Shown here: in pieces, positions 15,429 through 21,913 of the stretch
Position numbering within the stretch: the stretch's first letter is position 1
Layout of the letters: each line of letters opens with the position of its first letter
IMG/VR virus record: IMGVR_UViG_3300023442_000019
Location: 1 to 28,896 of that record
Direction: 5' to 3' (one strand)
Length of the DNA: 28,896 nucleotides
Origin: a virus
Position numbers and translations under genes: made by a program
Notes under the pieces: generated by a model
Told to the model about the DNA's origin: nothing
Seen by the model: only the letters and a program-made list of their open reading frames with translations
The model's database searches: none

Positions 15429-15638
15429 TTACTTCGCAGTCATGGTCATCTCACCCCTCTCAGACCGAGAGGTATTATAAGAAGTGTTATGAGAAAAAGA
15501 TACAAGTATCGTGAATTCCACATCATCTTCTTTTTCAAGCATGAGGGCTTTTTTTAGTGTTTTATAGATACGGGTATGTTTGGCGGGCTTGTAGCTACGT
15601 AGCGTCTGAATTTCAAATGGTAGCTTACGCTCATTCAT
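15429..15638 (-). CDS. small basic protein upstream of LamG protein
   Basis: This 69-residue protein is Lys/Arg-rich, with helix then strand, and overlaps the upstream membrane gene by 8 bases. Its last codons include a strong ribosome site (GAGAGGGGTGAG) followed by ATGACCATG in frame, which looks like the start region of the next gene rather than the end of this one. No family is recognised. The C-terminus may be read differently if a frameshift exists here. Confidence 0.5.
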   Translation of the reverse strand: MNERKLPFEIQTLRSYKPAKHTRIYKTLKKALMLEKEDDVEFTILVSFSHNTSYNTSRSERGEMTMTAK

Positions 15639-16017
15639 ACTTACCGAACAGAACTTGGATAAGTGCTTTAATTTTGCCTACTGCGAGTTTAGTAATTTCT
15701 GGCAGGATTACTCTAAATACTAATCCCATCAAAAAAGCAAAAAATAGTGATTGCCAGAACGGTGGCGAAAGAGATTCAAGCAGTGCCATTGTGAGTACTG
15801 CTGAGGCTATCGCATATAACCCAACCTCTCTCCATTCGTATTCGTAATCTTTGTTTATATTAGGGTCTTGCTCTACTTTTTTATCAGCCTCCATATCCGC
15901 AATCAGCAGACCTAAGAGATTCAGGCTCACTATCACTAAAAAATAAAGAAATGTAACTGTGGTTGTCATTGTGGTCAGGATTATACCTAAATCATCGAAG
16001 GGTAATGTTGGTACCAT
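15631..16017 (-). CDS. three-span membrane protein
   Basis: This 128-residue protein has hydrophobic segments at about residues 20-41, 66-84 and 88-107, and an amphipathic C-terminal helix. An acidic loop (ADMEADKKVEQD) separates spans one and two. It has the build of a holin or of a small viral membrane protein. It follows the probable virion protein gene after 4 bases and precedes the surface-protein genes. No family is recognised. Confidence 0.6.
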   Translation of the reverse strand: MVPTLPFDDLGIILTTMTTTVTFLYFLVIVSLNLLGLLIADMEADKKVEQDPNINKDYEYEWREVGLYAIASAVLTMALLESLSPPFWQSLFFAFLMGLVFRVILPEITKLAVGKIKALIQVLFGKYE

Positions 16018-16021
16018 AATA

Positions 16022-16543
16022 TCACCCCGTGTATTCTCCCTCTATTCTTATTGTTCCAGAGTTCAGGGAATATGCTCCCGTTCCCGCTGGCACATTTCTT
16101 TTGACCCAGATTGCTTGGCATTGCCCTGGTCCAAGATTACCTATGCTCAGCCCTGTAGCTTTAGTGATTGGATGGCTGAATGTTACGCCTGTGGGTGCTG
16201 TGCTTTCATCTGCTATTGTTGTTGCTACACCTGTTGTTGAGCCATCACCAACACCTGCAGGGTCTAACCCTATATCTAAGCTATCGCCTGCTGGTGTCTC
16301 TATGTTGATCCACACAACAGCGTTCTGAAGTGTGATTGAAGTATGCGTATTTTTAACGTAAAAGCAACGATATTCAGTATCACCTGCTTGTGATTCCGCA
16401 CCTGATACGTCATCAAACAGGTTGTTATCTACGTTATCTGTTATTTCTGTGCCACTGATTGCCCCTCCAAGAGAGGCGTTTGGGTCAGTGTTTCCAGCAC
16501 CACCACTTAAATAAAATTTTATATCAGTCTGTGAGAGTGGCAT
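16022..16543 (-). CDS. probable virion structural protein
   Basis: This 173-residue protein is rich in Gly, Ala, Thr and Asp. The N-terminal block FYLSGGAGNTDPNASLGG followed by LFDDVSGAES and GDTEYRCFYVKN resembles a group of phage and viral structural proteins of unknown detail, probably capsid-surface or tail-associated beta proteins. It has its own promoter copy (19 bases before ATG), indicating high late expression. It heads the operon with the membrane and surface genes. Confidence 0.6.
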   Translation of the reverse strand: MPLSQTDIKFYLSGGAGNTDPNASLGGAISGTEITDNVDNNLFDDVSGAESQAGDTEYRCFYVKNTHTSITLQNAVVWINIETPAGDSLDIGLDPAGVGDGSTTGVATTIADESTAPTGVTFSHPITKATGLSIGNLGPGQCQAIWVKRNVPAGTGAYSLNSGTIRIEGEYTG

Positions 16544-16562
16544 AATATATACCTATTGCTGA

Positions 16563-16574
16563 GACTTTTTAAAC
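16563..16574 (-). promoter_or_regulatory. late-type TATA promoter, copy 3
   Basis: Minus strand GTTTAAAAAGTC ends 19 bases before the ATG at 16543. It overlaps the 3' end of the wHTH gene. It should give a leaderless transcript for the probable virion protein and downstream surface genes. Confidence 0.75.
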
Positions 16575-16790
16575 AGTATGGCAATAATCTCTTACTTTGC
16601 TGAGGAGGTAAATGTTTTTATAGCCATCATACATTGTAAAAATTATTTTGTGTTTTCTCAGACTCTGCACTCTGTCAGTAATTGTACTTGAACCGCTGTA
16701 GGTAATGTTAAAATACTCTTTGAGCATCTGGATTGTGGCAAAGCCACCAAACTTTTCAATTGCCTTAATGACTTCTTCCTGTGTTGCCAT
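16569..16790 (-). CDS. winged helix-turn-helix regulator
   Basis: This 73-residue protein has the wHTH pattern: a helix (EEVIKAIEKFGG), a turn, a second helix (IQMLKEYFN), a recognition helix with Ser/Thr (SSTITDRVQSLRKH) and a beta wing (IIFTMYDGYKNIYLL). Such proteins are typical archaeal and viral DNA-binding regulators. Its gene sits among virion genes, 26 bases into the end of a 48-codon frame with its own promoter. It could control the palindromic site upstream or other viral operators. Confidence 0.7.
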   Translation of the reverse strand: MATQEEVIKAIEKFGGFATIQMLKEYFNITYSGSSTITDRVQSLRKHKIIFTMYDGYKNIYLLSKVRDYCHTV

Positions 16791-16911
16791 TTTTATCCTT
16801 TACTTTAGGCGTGATTACTAACGTATATCCATGGCATTCTACTCTAAGGCAGTCAGAATAGAGGGTTTCAACAAAACGCTTTATGAATTTTAACGCCTTC
16901 GACGGTTGCAT
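16765..16911 (-). CDS. small protein preceding wHTH gene
   Basis: This 48-residue frame has a basic amphipathic helix (residues 4-18) followed by a strand pair (LRVECHGYTLVITPK). An AT-rich TATA-like element (AAAATATAA on the minus strand near 16940) and a dyad lie just upstream, so the frame appears to open a small transcription unit with the wHTH gene. There is no ribosome site, as expected for a leaderless start. No family is recognised. Confidence 0.45.
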   Translation of the reverse strand: MQPSKALKFIKRFVETLYSDCLRVECHGYTLVITPKVKDKNGNTGRSH

Positions 16912-16912
16912 G

Positions 16913-16929
16913 CTTGCAATATATGCAAG
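16913..16929. promoter_or_regulatory. dyad, operator candidate
   Basis: Perfect arms CTTGCA and TGCAAG, with spacer ATATA, lie one base upstream of the ATG at 16911 and downstream of the TATA-like element. The location is where a repressor would block a leaderless promoter. Autoregulation by the adjacent wHTH protein is the simplest guess. Confidence 0.45.
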
Positions 16930-16957
16930 ATATGATTATTATATTTTATGTAACACT

Positions 16958-17347
16958 TTAATCCTCTACATTTGTTTTGTTCTCAATGATTGTGAAAAAC
17001 AATGTTTCGTCAAATTTAGCACGGCGGATGTATTCCTGCAAGACCTGTCTGCCACGCTGTTCAAACCGCTCTATCTGCATTGAAACGTTGGATTGCCTTG
17101 AAAAATCTCCGATTTTATACTGTTCTGGTGTAGCGCCTGAAGCCCAGCCTCTCTGCAAAACAAGAGCGGAGGCAAGATATTTGCTTGCCTGAGAAATTAA
17201 AGAGGGTGTGCTGCCAGTGATTGACAGCCCCTCTCTGCTTAACGTATTGTTTATATCAGCATCAGCCTCATTGATGAGCTGTGCTATCGTTACATCATCA
17301 AGGTTCGTACCAGTCAATGCTTTAACATCGTCTATGGTGCTGTACAT
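16958..17347 (-). CDS. head-tail connector (adaptor) protein
   Basis: This 129-residue helical protein starts YSTIDDVKALTG and continues with the ADADINNTL pattern, as in gp6/gp15-like adaptors that bind below the portal. Its place after capsid genes fits, although the other neck genes are 8 kb further on. The ATG directly abuts the palindrome at 17348-17365, whose right half may also supply a weak GGGA ribosome site. Confidence 0.75.
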   Translation of the reverse strand: MYSTIDDVKALTGTNLDDVTIAQLINEADADINNTLSREGLSITGSTPSLISQASKYLASALVLQRGWASGATPEQYKIGDFSRQSNVSMQIERFEQRGRQVLQEYIRRAKFDETLFFTIIENKTNVED

Positions 17348-17365
17348 TATTTCCTGGGAAATAAC
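17348..17365. promoter_or_regulatory. perfect palindrome, operator candidate A (copy 2)
   Basis: Arms TTATTTCC and GGAAATAA are separated by TG, immediately before the connector ATG. Sixteen bases are identical to the palindrome at 5615-5630. No TATA motif of the late type is present here, so it may act inside an operon, for example as an attenuating or RNA-level site. Confidence 0.5.
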
Positions 17366-17376
17366 GAGAAGATAAG

Positions 17377-17640
17377 TTAGCGTCTGGCATCAGCTATGAC
17401 TTTCCCTGTTTCTTTTTCTCTCCCTTTCTCTGTACCCTCAGTTTTTCCTTCAGTCTTTCCTTCTGGTTTTCCTGTTTCTTCTTTTGTTGTTTCTTTCTTT
17501 TTCTCTGGTTTTACGAGCTCGTAATCGTGTGGATCGAAGCCTTTGAGATCGTTTTCGTCCACTTCGATAACGTCTCCTGCAGCATACATGTTATCATTGT
17601 AGCCTAAGCTACCGACTTTTACCCTGATCTTGACTTTCAT
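17377..17640 (-). CDS. small charged protein after capsid gene
   Basis: This 87-residue protein has a beta N-terminal domain (KIRVKVGSLGYNDNMYAAGDVIEVDENDL, then FDPHDYELV), followed by a disordered Lys/Glu/Thr/Gly tail with the repeat KTEG. The folded part resembles small capsid-associated proteins encoded next to major capsid genes in other tailed viruses (head fibre or DUF-type). The tail may be flexible on the particle surface. Specific function is unknown. Confidence 0.6.
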   Translation of the reverse strand: MKVKIRVKVGSLGYNDNMYAAGDVIEVDENDLKGFDPHDYELVKPEKKKETTKEETGKPEGKTEGKTEGTEKGREKETGKVIADARR

Positions 17641-17650
17641 GCTCTCACCT

Positions 17651-18493
17651 TTAAATGTTCGTCAGCTTGCAGATAGCGTTGCTATCATAGACAACTGGTA
17701 CTACTGCCTCAAACACATGTCCAACAATGTTTCTCTTGCGGTCAAAGTCTGTTTCAACAGTCATATCCTGTGCAACGATTAGCTCAAATTTACGCTGACC
17801 AGGGGTTGCTAACAGCATTCCTGTGCCATCTGTTAGCTGTGGTGCTACGATTATGTCTCCCTGAATTAGCTGCTTGATCCTTGCCATCTCATCTACACTA
17901 CCACCAGCAGTTGTATCAATGCTGCCAGCAAGCTCTGACCACTGTGTTGGATGCAGCACCAAGTTGTATGGTGGATAGATTTTGTCATCAAGTAACAGTT
18001 TTACCGCAGCCCTCACTTTTTTGAGAGCATTACCATAAGTGCCGAAATCAAGTGCGGTGGATTCGGTGTTGTTTGCAGCGTTATATAATCCATTAATGTC
18101 ATAGTTTGTGCCATCTGAGGAATAACCTAATACCACAAGGTCATTTTCCATTTCTGTTACTTTTTCGCCTGCAACTCTTGCGGTTTCTGTTTTCAGGTTG
18201 AGTCTGTATCTCTGTGCTGATTCTACGTCTCGTCTGTCGATTTTGAAGTCTTTGTGCAGTATCGGGATGTTTACGTTAGTACGTGTGAAGTTGAGCATAT
18301 CCTCACTGCCTGTGGTGAAGTTCCATGTTAGCTCAGCCTCACTCATGTCATTCAGGGTGTCAAAGCTCCACTGCTGAACACCCAATCCTACAGGACCTCT
18401 GACCGCAATGAGTTTCCTTGCGATGTTTTTCTCTCTTGCTACGTCCACGATTTCTCGTCTTAGTTGTCTGTACCATTCAGTTGGTATTGCCAT
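17651..18493 (-). CDS. major capsid protein, HK97 fold (encapsulin-like)
   Basis: This 280-residue protein matches the encapsulin-like HK97-fold capsid group. It has an N-terminal helix with WYRQLRREIVDVAREK, an E-loop region with GVQQWSFDTL, the long spine-helix region REVESAQRY-like to EMENDLVVLGY, and C-terminal P- and A-domain strands ending VVPVVYDSNAICKL. It is short and lacks an N-terminal delta domain, consistent with a separate scaffold gene nearby. The ATG at 18493 has a GAGGTGATT ribosome site; a TTG two codons earlier is less likely. Downstream of protease-scaffold and decoration genes, the order is standard. Confidence 0.88.
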   Translation of the reverse strand: MAIPTEWYRQLRREIVDVAREKNIARKLIAVRGPVGLGVQQWSFDTLNDMSEAELTWNFTTGSEDMLNFTRTNVNIPILHKDFKIDRRDVESAQRYRLNLKTETARVAGEKVTEMENDLVVLGYSSDGTNYDINGLYNAANNTESTALDFGTYGNALKKVRAAVKLLLDDKIYPPYNLVLHPTQWSELAGSIDTTAGGSVDEMARIKQLIQGDIIVAPQLTDGTGMLLATPGQRKFELIVAQDMTVETDFDRKRNIVGHVFEAVVPVVYDSNAICKLTNI

Positions 18494-18504
18494 CTTCAAT
18501 CACC

Positions 18505-19032
18505 TCAGATTAAACTCCTTACCATGATGTCTGCTGCACCTGCTGTGGCATTAACGCTCTCCTCTGCTATTGCCACAACTATGTTATCTCCAACTTCTCC
18601 GCTGATTATCGCACCGTTGGCAGCAGTAGATGTAACCGCTACCCCACCTGAATCAACTGTAAGAGCTGATGCTGCTTTTAGCTCTCCATTTGCTGCTGGA
18701 ACGAGCCAATCGCCTTTACTTACGTTCTCACCGTTTGCAAGTCTTGCTACTACAACGAAATTGCCACCACAAAGCACAGGTGCTCTATCGCCTGCTGAAT
18801 AAGCAGTATCTACGTTTGTTGGTCTGTATGCTGCATGGGATTGTTCATAGCCCAGGAATCCGATTGGCTTGTCTGTTGCTCCGCAAACTACAATGTCATC
18901 ATCATTTGTGCCTTTCTTGACTAATCTCCCTGGATACATGTTTGTTGCAGTCTCTACTTTGAGTTCTTGCACTAAGGGATTGCCAGCTACCACTATTTTG
19001 TTGTTCGGCTTGCGAAAACCACTATATGCCAT
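18505..19032 (-). CDS. capsid decoration protein
   Basis: This 175-residue, beta-rich protein is high in Gly, Ala and Val, with the sequence style of DUF2190-like head decoration proteins (an early PGRLVKKGT, a GDRAPVLCGG turn and GDWLVPAANGEL). It is encoded between protease-scaffold and major capsid genes. The start overlaps the previous stop as TAATG, behind GGAGGTGAA. It probably trimerises on the capsid surface to stabilise it. Confidence 0.75.
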   Translation of the reverse strand: MAYSGFRKPNNKIVVAGNPLVQELKVETATNMYPGRLVKKGTNDDDIVVCGATDKPIGFLGYEQSHAAYRPTNVDTAYSAGDRAPVLCGGNFVVVARLANGENVSKGDWLVPAANGELKAASALTVDSGGVAVTSTAANGAIISGEVGDNIVVAIAEESVNATAGAADIMVRSLI

Positions 19033-19793
19033 TATTGTTCACCTCCAATCCATTTTCCATCTTTGAACATCCCTACTGTAAGCCCAGCAGCAGCACCTGT
19101 ATCCTCTGCTGGAATGCTTACCTCTACATCCTTGGTGGCTGCTCGTAGCTCGGTGAGTTTCTCTGCCATCTTCTCAACATCAGCTTTGAGGATCTCAAGC
19201 TTAGTACCCTCAATCTCCTTAAGCAGCTTTGTTCTGTTATCAGCGTCCTCGTCTTTGATAATTCCAGCCTTAACAAGCAGTTTTGAGATTTCAGTTGCAA
19301 GCTGTTCTCTCTTCAGTTCCTCTATCGTATCTCTACGTGCCTGTTCTACAGCTGCTTTCAACAGCTCGTCTACCTGCGCCTTCGTATACACCTGCTCAGA
19401 CGCAGTTACGTCTGTTTGCAGCTCAAACTCCTCTACTTTTTCTTTATTATCCATTTCATCCTCCTTTGAGGCTTTTGTTTTATTTTTATTATCTCTATAC
19501 TTCCCTATCTCTGCCTGTTTTGCTGCTTTTTCCAGCACTGCTCTCGCCTTACGGATCATTTCCTCCCTGTTAGTATCAGGGCAGATCGGCTTTATCTGCG
19601 AAACTCTTGCCAGAGCATTCCGTAAATGTGGTAAATCTATCTTCCCGTTTTTATCTTTGTAGGGAAGATGTCTTGCGTTCTTGTTATCTGTTTTGCCCTG
19701 TTTATAGCATGGTTCTATGTAGGCGAAAGCAGAGTCAGGCAGGTCATTGATATATTGTGTGGTCCATTCAGCAGCTTCAAGGTCTTCTGTCAT
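19032..19793 (-). CDS. nested scaffold protein (internal start)
   Basis: The ATG at 19793 corresponds to residue 227 of the protease-scaffold protein and begins exactly where the protease part ends (MTEDLEAAEW). It is preceded by late promoter copy 4 at 20 bases. The product of 253 residues would contain the DUF6582-like domain and coiled-coil scaffold without protease. Nested, in-frame protease and scaffold genes are known from lambda C/Nu3; here the second product seems to come from its own leaderless transcript. Confidence 0.6.
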   Translation of the reverse strand: MTEDLEAAEWTTQYINDLPDSAFAYIEPCYKQGKTDNKNARHLPYKDKNGKIDLPHLRNALARVSQIKPICPDTNREEMIRKARAVLEKAAKQAEIGKYRDNKNKTKASKEDEMDNKEKVEEFELQTDVTASEQVYTKAQVDELLKAAVEQARRDTIEELKREQLATEISKLLVKAGIIKDEDADNRTKLLKEIEGTKLEILKADVEKMAEKLTELRAATKDVEVSIPAEDTGAAAGLTVGMFKDGKWIGGEQ

Positions 19794-20471
19794 TGTGTTT
19801 TTATAATCGTTAAGACTTTTTAAAGATAAACTAAAAGCGATTGAATCATGAGAGGCTGAAACAATGCTGAAATAAGCTTCATCCCATGCAGGGAATCTGA
19901 CCAAAGTTAGAGATTTTATGTTTATGCCATGCGCCCACCCATCTTTTATTTCTTTTGCATGACCATACACACTCCAATTATGCTCCCAGACTCCATCCTC
20001 TATTTTCTGTTTAGCCTGTCTATCTGTTATAGCAACTTTGGTTTTGACATAACCATCCTCTCTCCAGGCATCCACCACCCTTCCAATCTCCGAGAATGGA
20101 TCCTCTGTAACATCACAGGCATGCTCATCCTCTCTCGTGCATACCCTGACTACCGCTGTTTTCAGTGTTTTTATTGCGTTCTCAACCTCAGATTCTGGCA
20201 CACCCCACCCATTAGCATTTTTCTTGCCTATCGGGAATACTGGTCCTTCTATAATCAAAGGGTCTATTGCTGCTGATGTTTTCTTAACCCATTTATCACC
20301 CTCTTTTTTCCATTTCTTTTTGATTACTGACCACGCTGTTCTGAATGCTGTTTCTTCATCATAGCCTTCGTGAATTAAGCCGTAATTCACTACATTGAGA
20401 AATAGCTCCTGTGCTTCTTTTGGGAGGGCTTTAACACTATCTGGCAGGTCATCTATCGTATCATAGGGCAT
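19032..20471 (-). CDS. capsid maturation protease fused to scaffold
   Basis: This 479-residue protein has distinct parts. Residues 1-65 form a ChaB-like domain (LPDSVKALPKEAQELFLNV and a WSVIKKKW block). Residues about 75-215 look like a viral prohead protease: a beta region, WSVYGHAKE and ending KSLTLVRFPAWDEAYFSIV, close to the PA-x-A motif of capsid serine proteases. Residues about 235-330 form a DUF6582-like domain with RHLPYKDKNGKIDLPHLRNALARV. Residues about 340-440 are a charged coiled coil typical of scaffolds. A promoter copy precedes the ATG by 19 bases. The catalytic residues are not certain. An internal promoter gives a nested product. Confidence 0.72.
   Translation of the reverse strand: MPYDTIDDLPDSVKALPKEAQELFLNVVNYGLIHEGYDEETAFRTAWSVIKKKWKKEGDKWVKKTSAAIDPLIIEGPVFPIGKKNANGWGVPESEVENAIKTLKTAVVRVCTREDEHACDVTEDPFSEIGRVVDAWREDGYVKTKVAITDRQAKQKIEDGVWEHNWSVYGHAKEIKDGWAHGINIKSLTLVRFPAWDEAYFSIVSASHDSIAFSLSLKSLNDYKNTMTEDLEAAEWTTQYINDLPDSAFAYIEPCYKQGKTDNKNARHLPYKDKNGKIDLPHLRNALARVSQIKPICPDTNREEMIRKARAVLEKAAKQAEIGKYRDNKNKTKASKEDEMDNKEKVEEFELQTDVTASEQVYTKAQVDELLKAAVEQARRDTIEELKREQLATEISKLLVKAGIIKDEDADNRTKLLKEIEGTKLEILKADVEKMAEKLTELRAATKDVEVSIPAEDTGAAAGLTVGMFKDGKWIGGEQ
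19814..19825 (-). promoter_or_regulatory. late-type TATA promoter, copy 4 (internal)
   Basis: Minus strand TTTAAAAAGTC lies inside the protease reading frame, 20 bases before an in-frame ATG. It matches the other copies in motif and spacing, despite coding constraint, and should make a leaderless mRNA for scaffold, decoration and capsid genes. Confidence 0.65.
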
Positions 20472-20490
20472 GATGAAAACAACATCAAAA

Positions 20491-20502
20491 GACTTTTTAA
20501 CG
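20491..20502 (-). promoter_or_regulatory. late-type TATA promoter, copy 5
   Basis: Minus strand GTTAAAAAGTC ends 19 bases before the protease ATG at 20471. It overlaps the last codon and stop of the CysH-like gene, so the CRISPR-associated cassette ends exactly at this promoter. Confidence 0.75.
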
Positions 20503-21186
20503 TTTATATTTCCACATCAGGAATCTATCAACATTCTCTGAGCCGAATTTATCGAATTCAGGGTCAAAAAGGGTGGTGAATCTGGTACGTTCATAACCAA
20601 GAAGCTGAGCATACTTATCATAATAACTGAGGTATGGCACGTTATTTGATACGATATAAGCCCACACATCACGCCATGTAAAATCTCTTAGAGGGAAGAT
20701 GTTCGTTATGCCTCTATCATGCTCATAATAATTATTTGTCCTGAATCTGCGTTTTACTGATTCCTCTGCTCTCAGCCCTATAAATGCTGAATCATAACCC
20801 TGTTTTATCAGTCTCGGAATTTCTATGCCTATAAAATGCCTCCCCACAACGTTTTTTGCATGTCTGCCTTCTTTTTTGTAGAGTGATGAGGTAAGTACAA
20901 GAAAGTCTTTAGCTCCGCATTTTTTTGCTATCCTCAGGATTTCTCTATGCAGTTCTCGTGGAATAAAATAAGGACCATAATCCCAATGAAGAACGGTTAC
21001 GTTGCTGTTTTGCTGTAAAACTAAATGCATCATTGTTGTGGAATCCTTACCACCACTGAAAGCTATGTAGGGTTTTTTGAAATCTGAGAGGGCTTGCGTT
21101 ATCACTCTTTTAGCTGTCTTAAGTTTTTGTTGGAATTCGTATGTTTGCGACCAATGTTTGAAGTACTCAAGCCATTCAAGTTGCAT
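20497..21186 (-). CDS. cysH: CysH-like PP-loop protein of type IV-B cassette
   Basis: This 229-residue protein belongs to the PAPS reductase/adenine nucleotide alpha-hydrolase group. The PP-loop SGGKDS is at residues 44-49, within a strand-loop-helix, and RAEES is near residue 140. Its C-terminus lacks the ECGLH catalytic motif and iron-sulfur cysteines of true sulfonucleotide reductases, and only one Cys is present in the whole protein. CysH-like proteins without an assimilatory role are the known companions of type IV-B CRISPR loci. It overlaps the glycosyltransferase gene by 11 bases. The reaction is unknown; nucleotide binding or AMP transfer is likely from the PP-loop. Confidence 0.82.
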   Translation of the reverse strand: MQLEWLEYFKHWSQTYEFQQKLKTAKRVITQALSDFKKPYIAFSGGKDSTTMMHLVLQQNSNVTVLHWDYGPYFIPRELHREILRIAKKCGAKDFLVLTSSLYKKEGRHAKNVVGRHFIGIEIPRLIKQGYDSAFIGLRAEESVKRRFRTNNYYEHDRGITNIFPLRDFTWRDVWAYIVSNNVPYLSYYDKYAQLLGYERTRFTTLFDPEFDKFGSENVDRFLMWKYKR

Positions 21187-21913
21187 GACAATTTACCCTT
21201 AGATTATCCTTGTGTAATTTATGAGCGTTTCTACTAAGTTTAAACCCAAGCCATGTTCCTGTTCTTTCGACAAGCCCGTCATATACTCTATCTAATTTGC
21301 TTCGTCTTATATGATTTGCACCAGACCTCTCTCTAATTAAAGCCCGTAAACCACCATCGCTGCGGATTTTGTGTTTCGCAAAGACAAAACCACATCTGTA
21401 ATTTTGATACCCTGCAAGATATGAACGTATAAAAAGCTCCACATCATCAAGATAGTCTTCTCCATGACCGCCAAAACTTTCATACGTCTCTTTTTTAACC
21501 ATGATTCCTCCACCTGTAAATCCAAGTGCTATTTTCTTGAAATCATATTTTGATGGCTTATTATGTGCAAATTGGATCAATCCCGTCTCAACATGCTGTG
21601 ATTTTGTAAATTTAATGATTTCGTGTATTTTATTCAATGATTGATTAAAAACAACATCATCATCTGTAAAAACAATATACTCATTACTCTTAATATTATC
21701 TTCAACATTTTTGAAAAGTTCCTTACGTTTTATAGCTGGATAACCAGGTGTGCTCTCAAAATAGTAGTCTATATTTGTACTATTAATCTGTTTTGATGTC
21801 CCTTGAGCTAAAATAGCAATTGTTACTTCAATCCCAGAATTTAATAAACTTTCAACACACTCCTTAAGTAAAGCTGGTCGATTATAACTTACTATCAAAA
21901 ACCAAACTGTCAT
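21176..21913 (-). CDS. GT-A family glycosyltransferase
   Basis: This 245-residue protein has a GT-A-like Rossmann start (FLIVSYNRPALLKECVESLL). It has a TDDD metal/sugar-nucleotide motif at residues 83-86, and GGGIMVKKETYESFGGHGEDYLDDVELFIR, where the acidic ED/DD residues are likely catalytic. It resembles family-2-type and phage DNA-modification-associated transferases. The ATG at 21913 has GGGAGGTAG upstream; a GTG at 21934 is an alternative. It lies between csf3 and the CysH-like gene, an addition I do not know from standard type IV-B loci. The acceptor could be protein, glycan or modified DNA base. Confidence 0.8.
   Translation of the reverse strand: MTVWFLIVSYNRPALLKECVESLLNSGIEVTIAILAQGTSKQINSTNIDYYFESTPGYPAIKRKELFKNVEDNIKSNEYIVFTDDDVVFNQSLNKIHEIIKFTKSQHVETGLIQFAHNKPSKYDFKKIALGFTGGGIMVKKETYESFGGHGEDYLDDVELFIRSYLAGYQNYRCGFVFAKHKIRSDGGLRALIRERSGANHIRRSKLDRVYDGLVERTGTWLGFKLSRNAHKLHKDNLRVNCHAT

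Noticed and set aside
15431-15448. lacZ-like start (ATGACCATGA) suggesting vector sequence
   Set aside because: The match stops after about ten bases, and flanking sequence is ordinary viral coding sequence.
17682-17690. Third copy of CTATCATAG as operator
   Set aside because: It lies within capsid coding sequence near the 3' end, with no TATA box or start codon nearby.
19063-19662. Plus-strand Ser-rich frame of 199 codons
   Set aside because: It mirrors the Glu/Lys/Ala-rich coiled coil of the scaffold; such content gives long open antisense frames.
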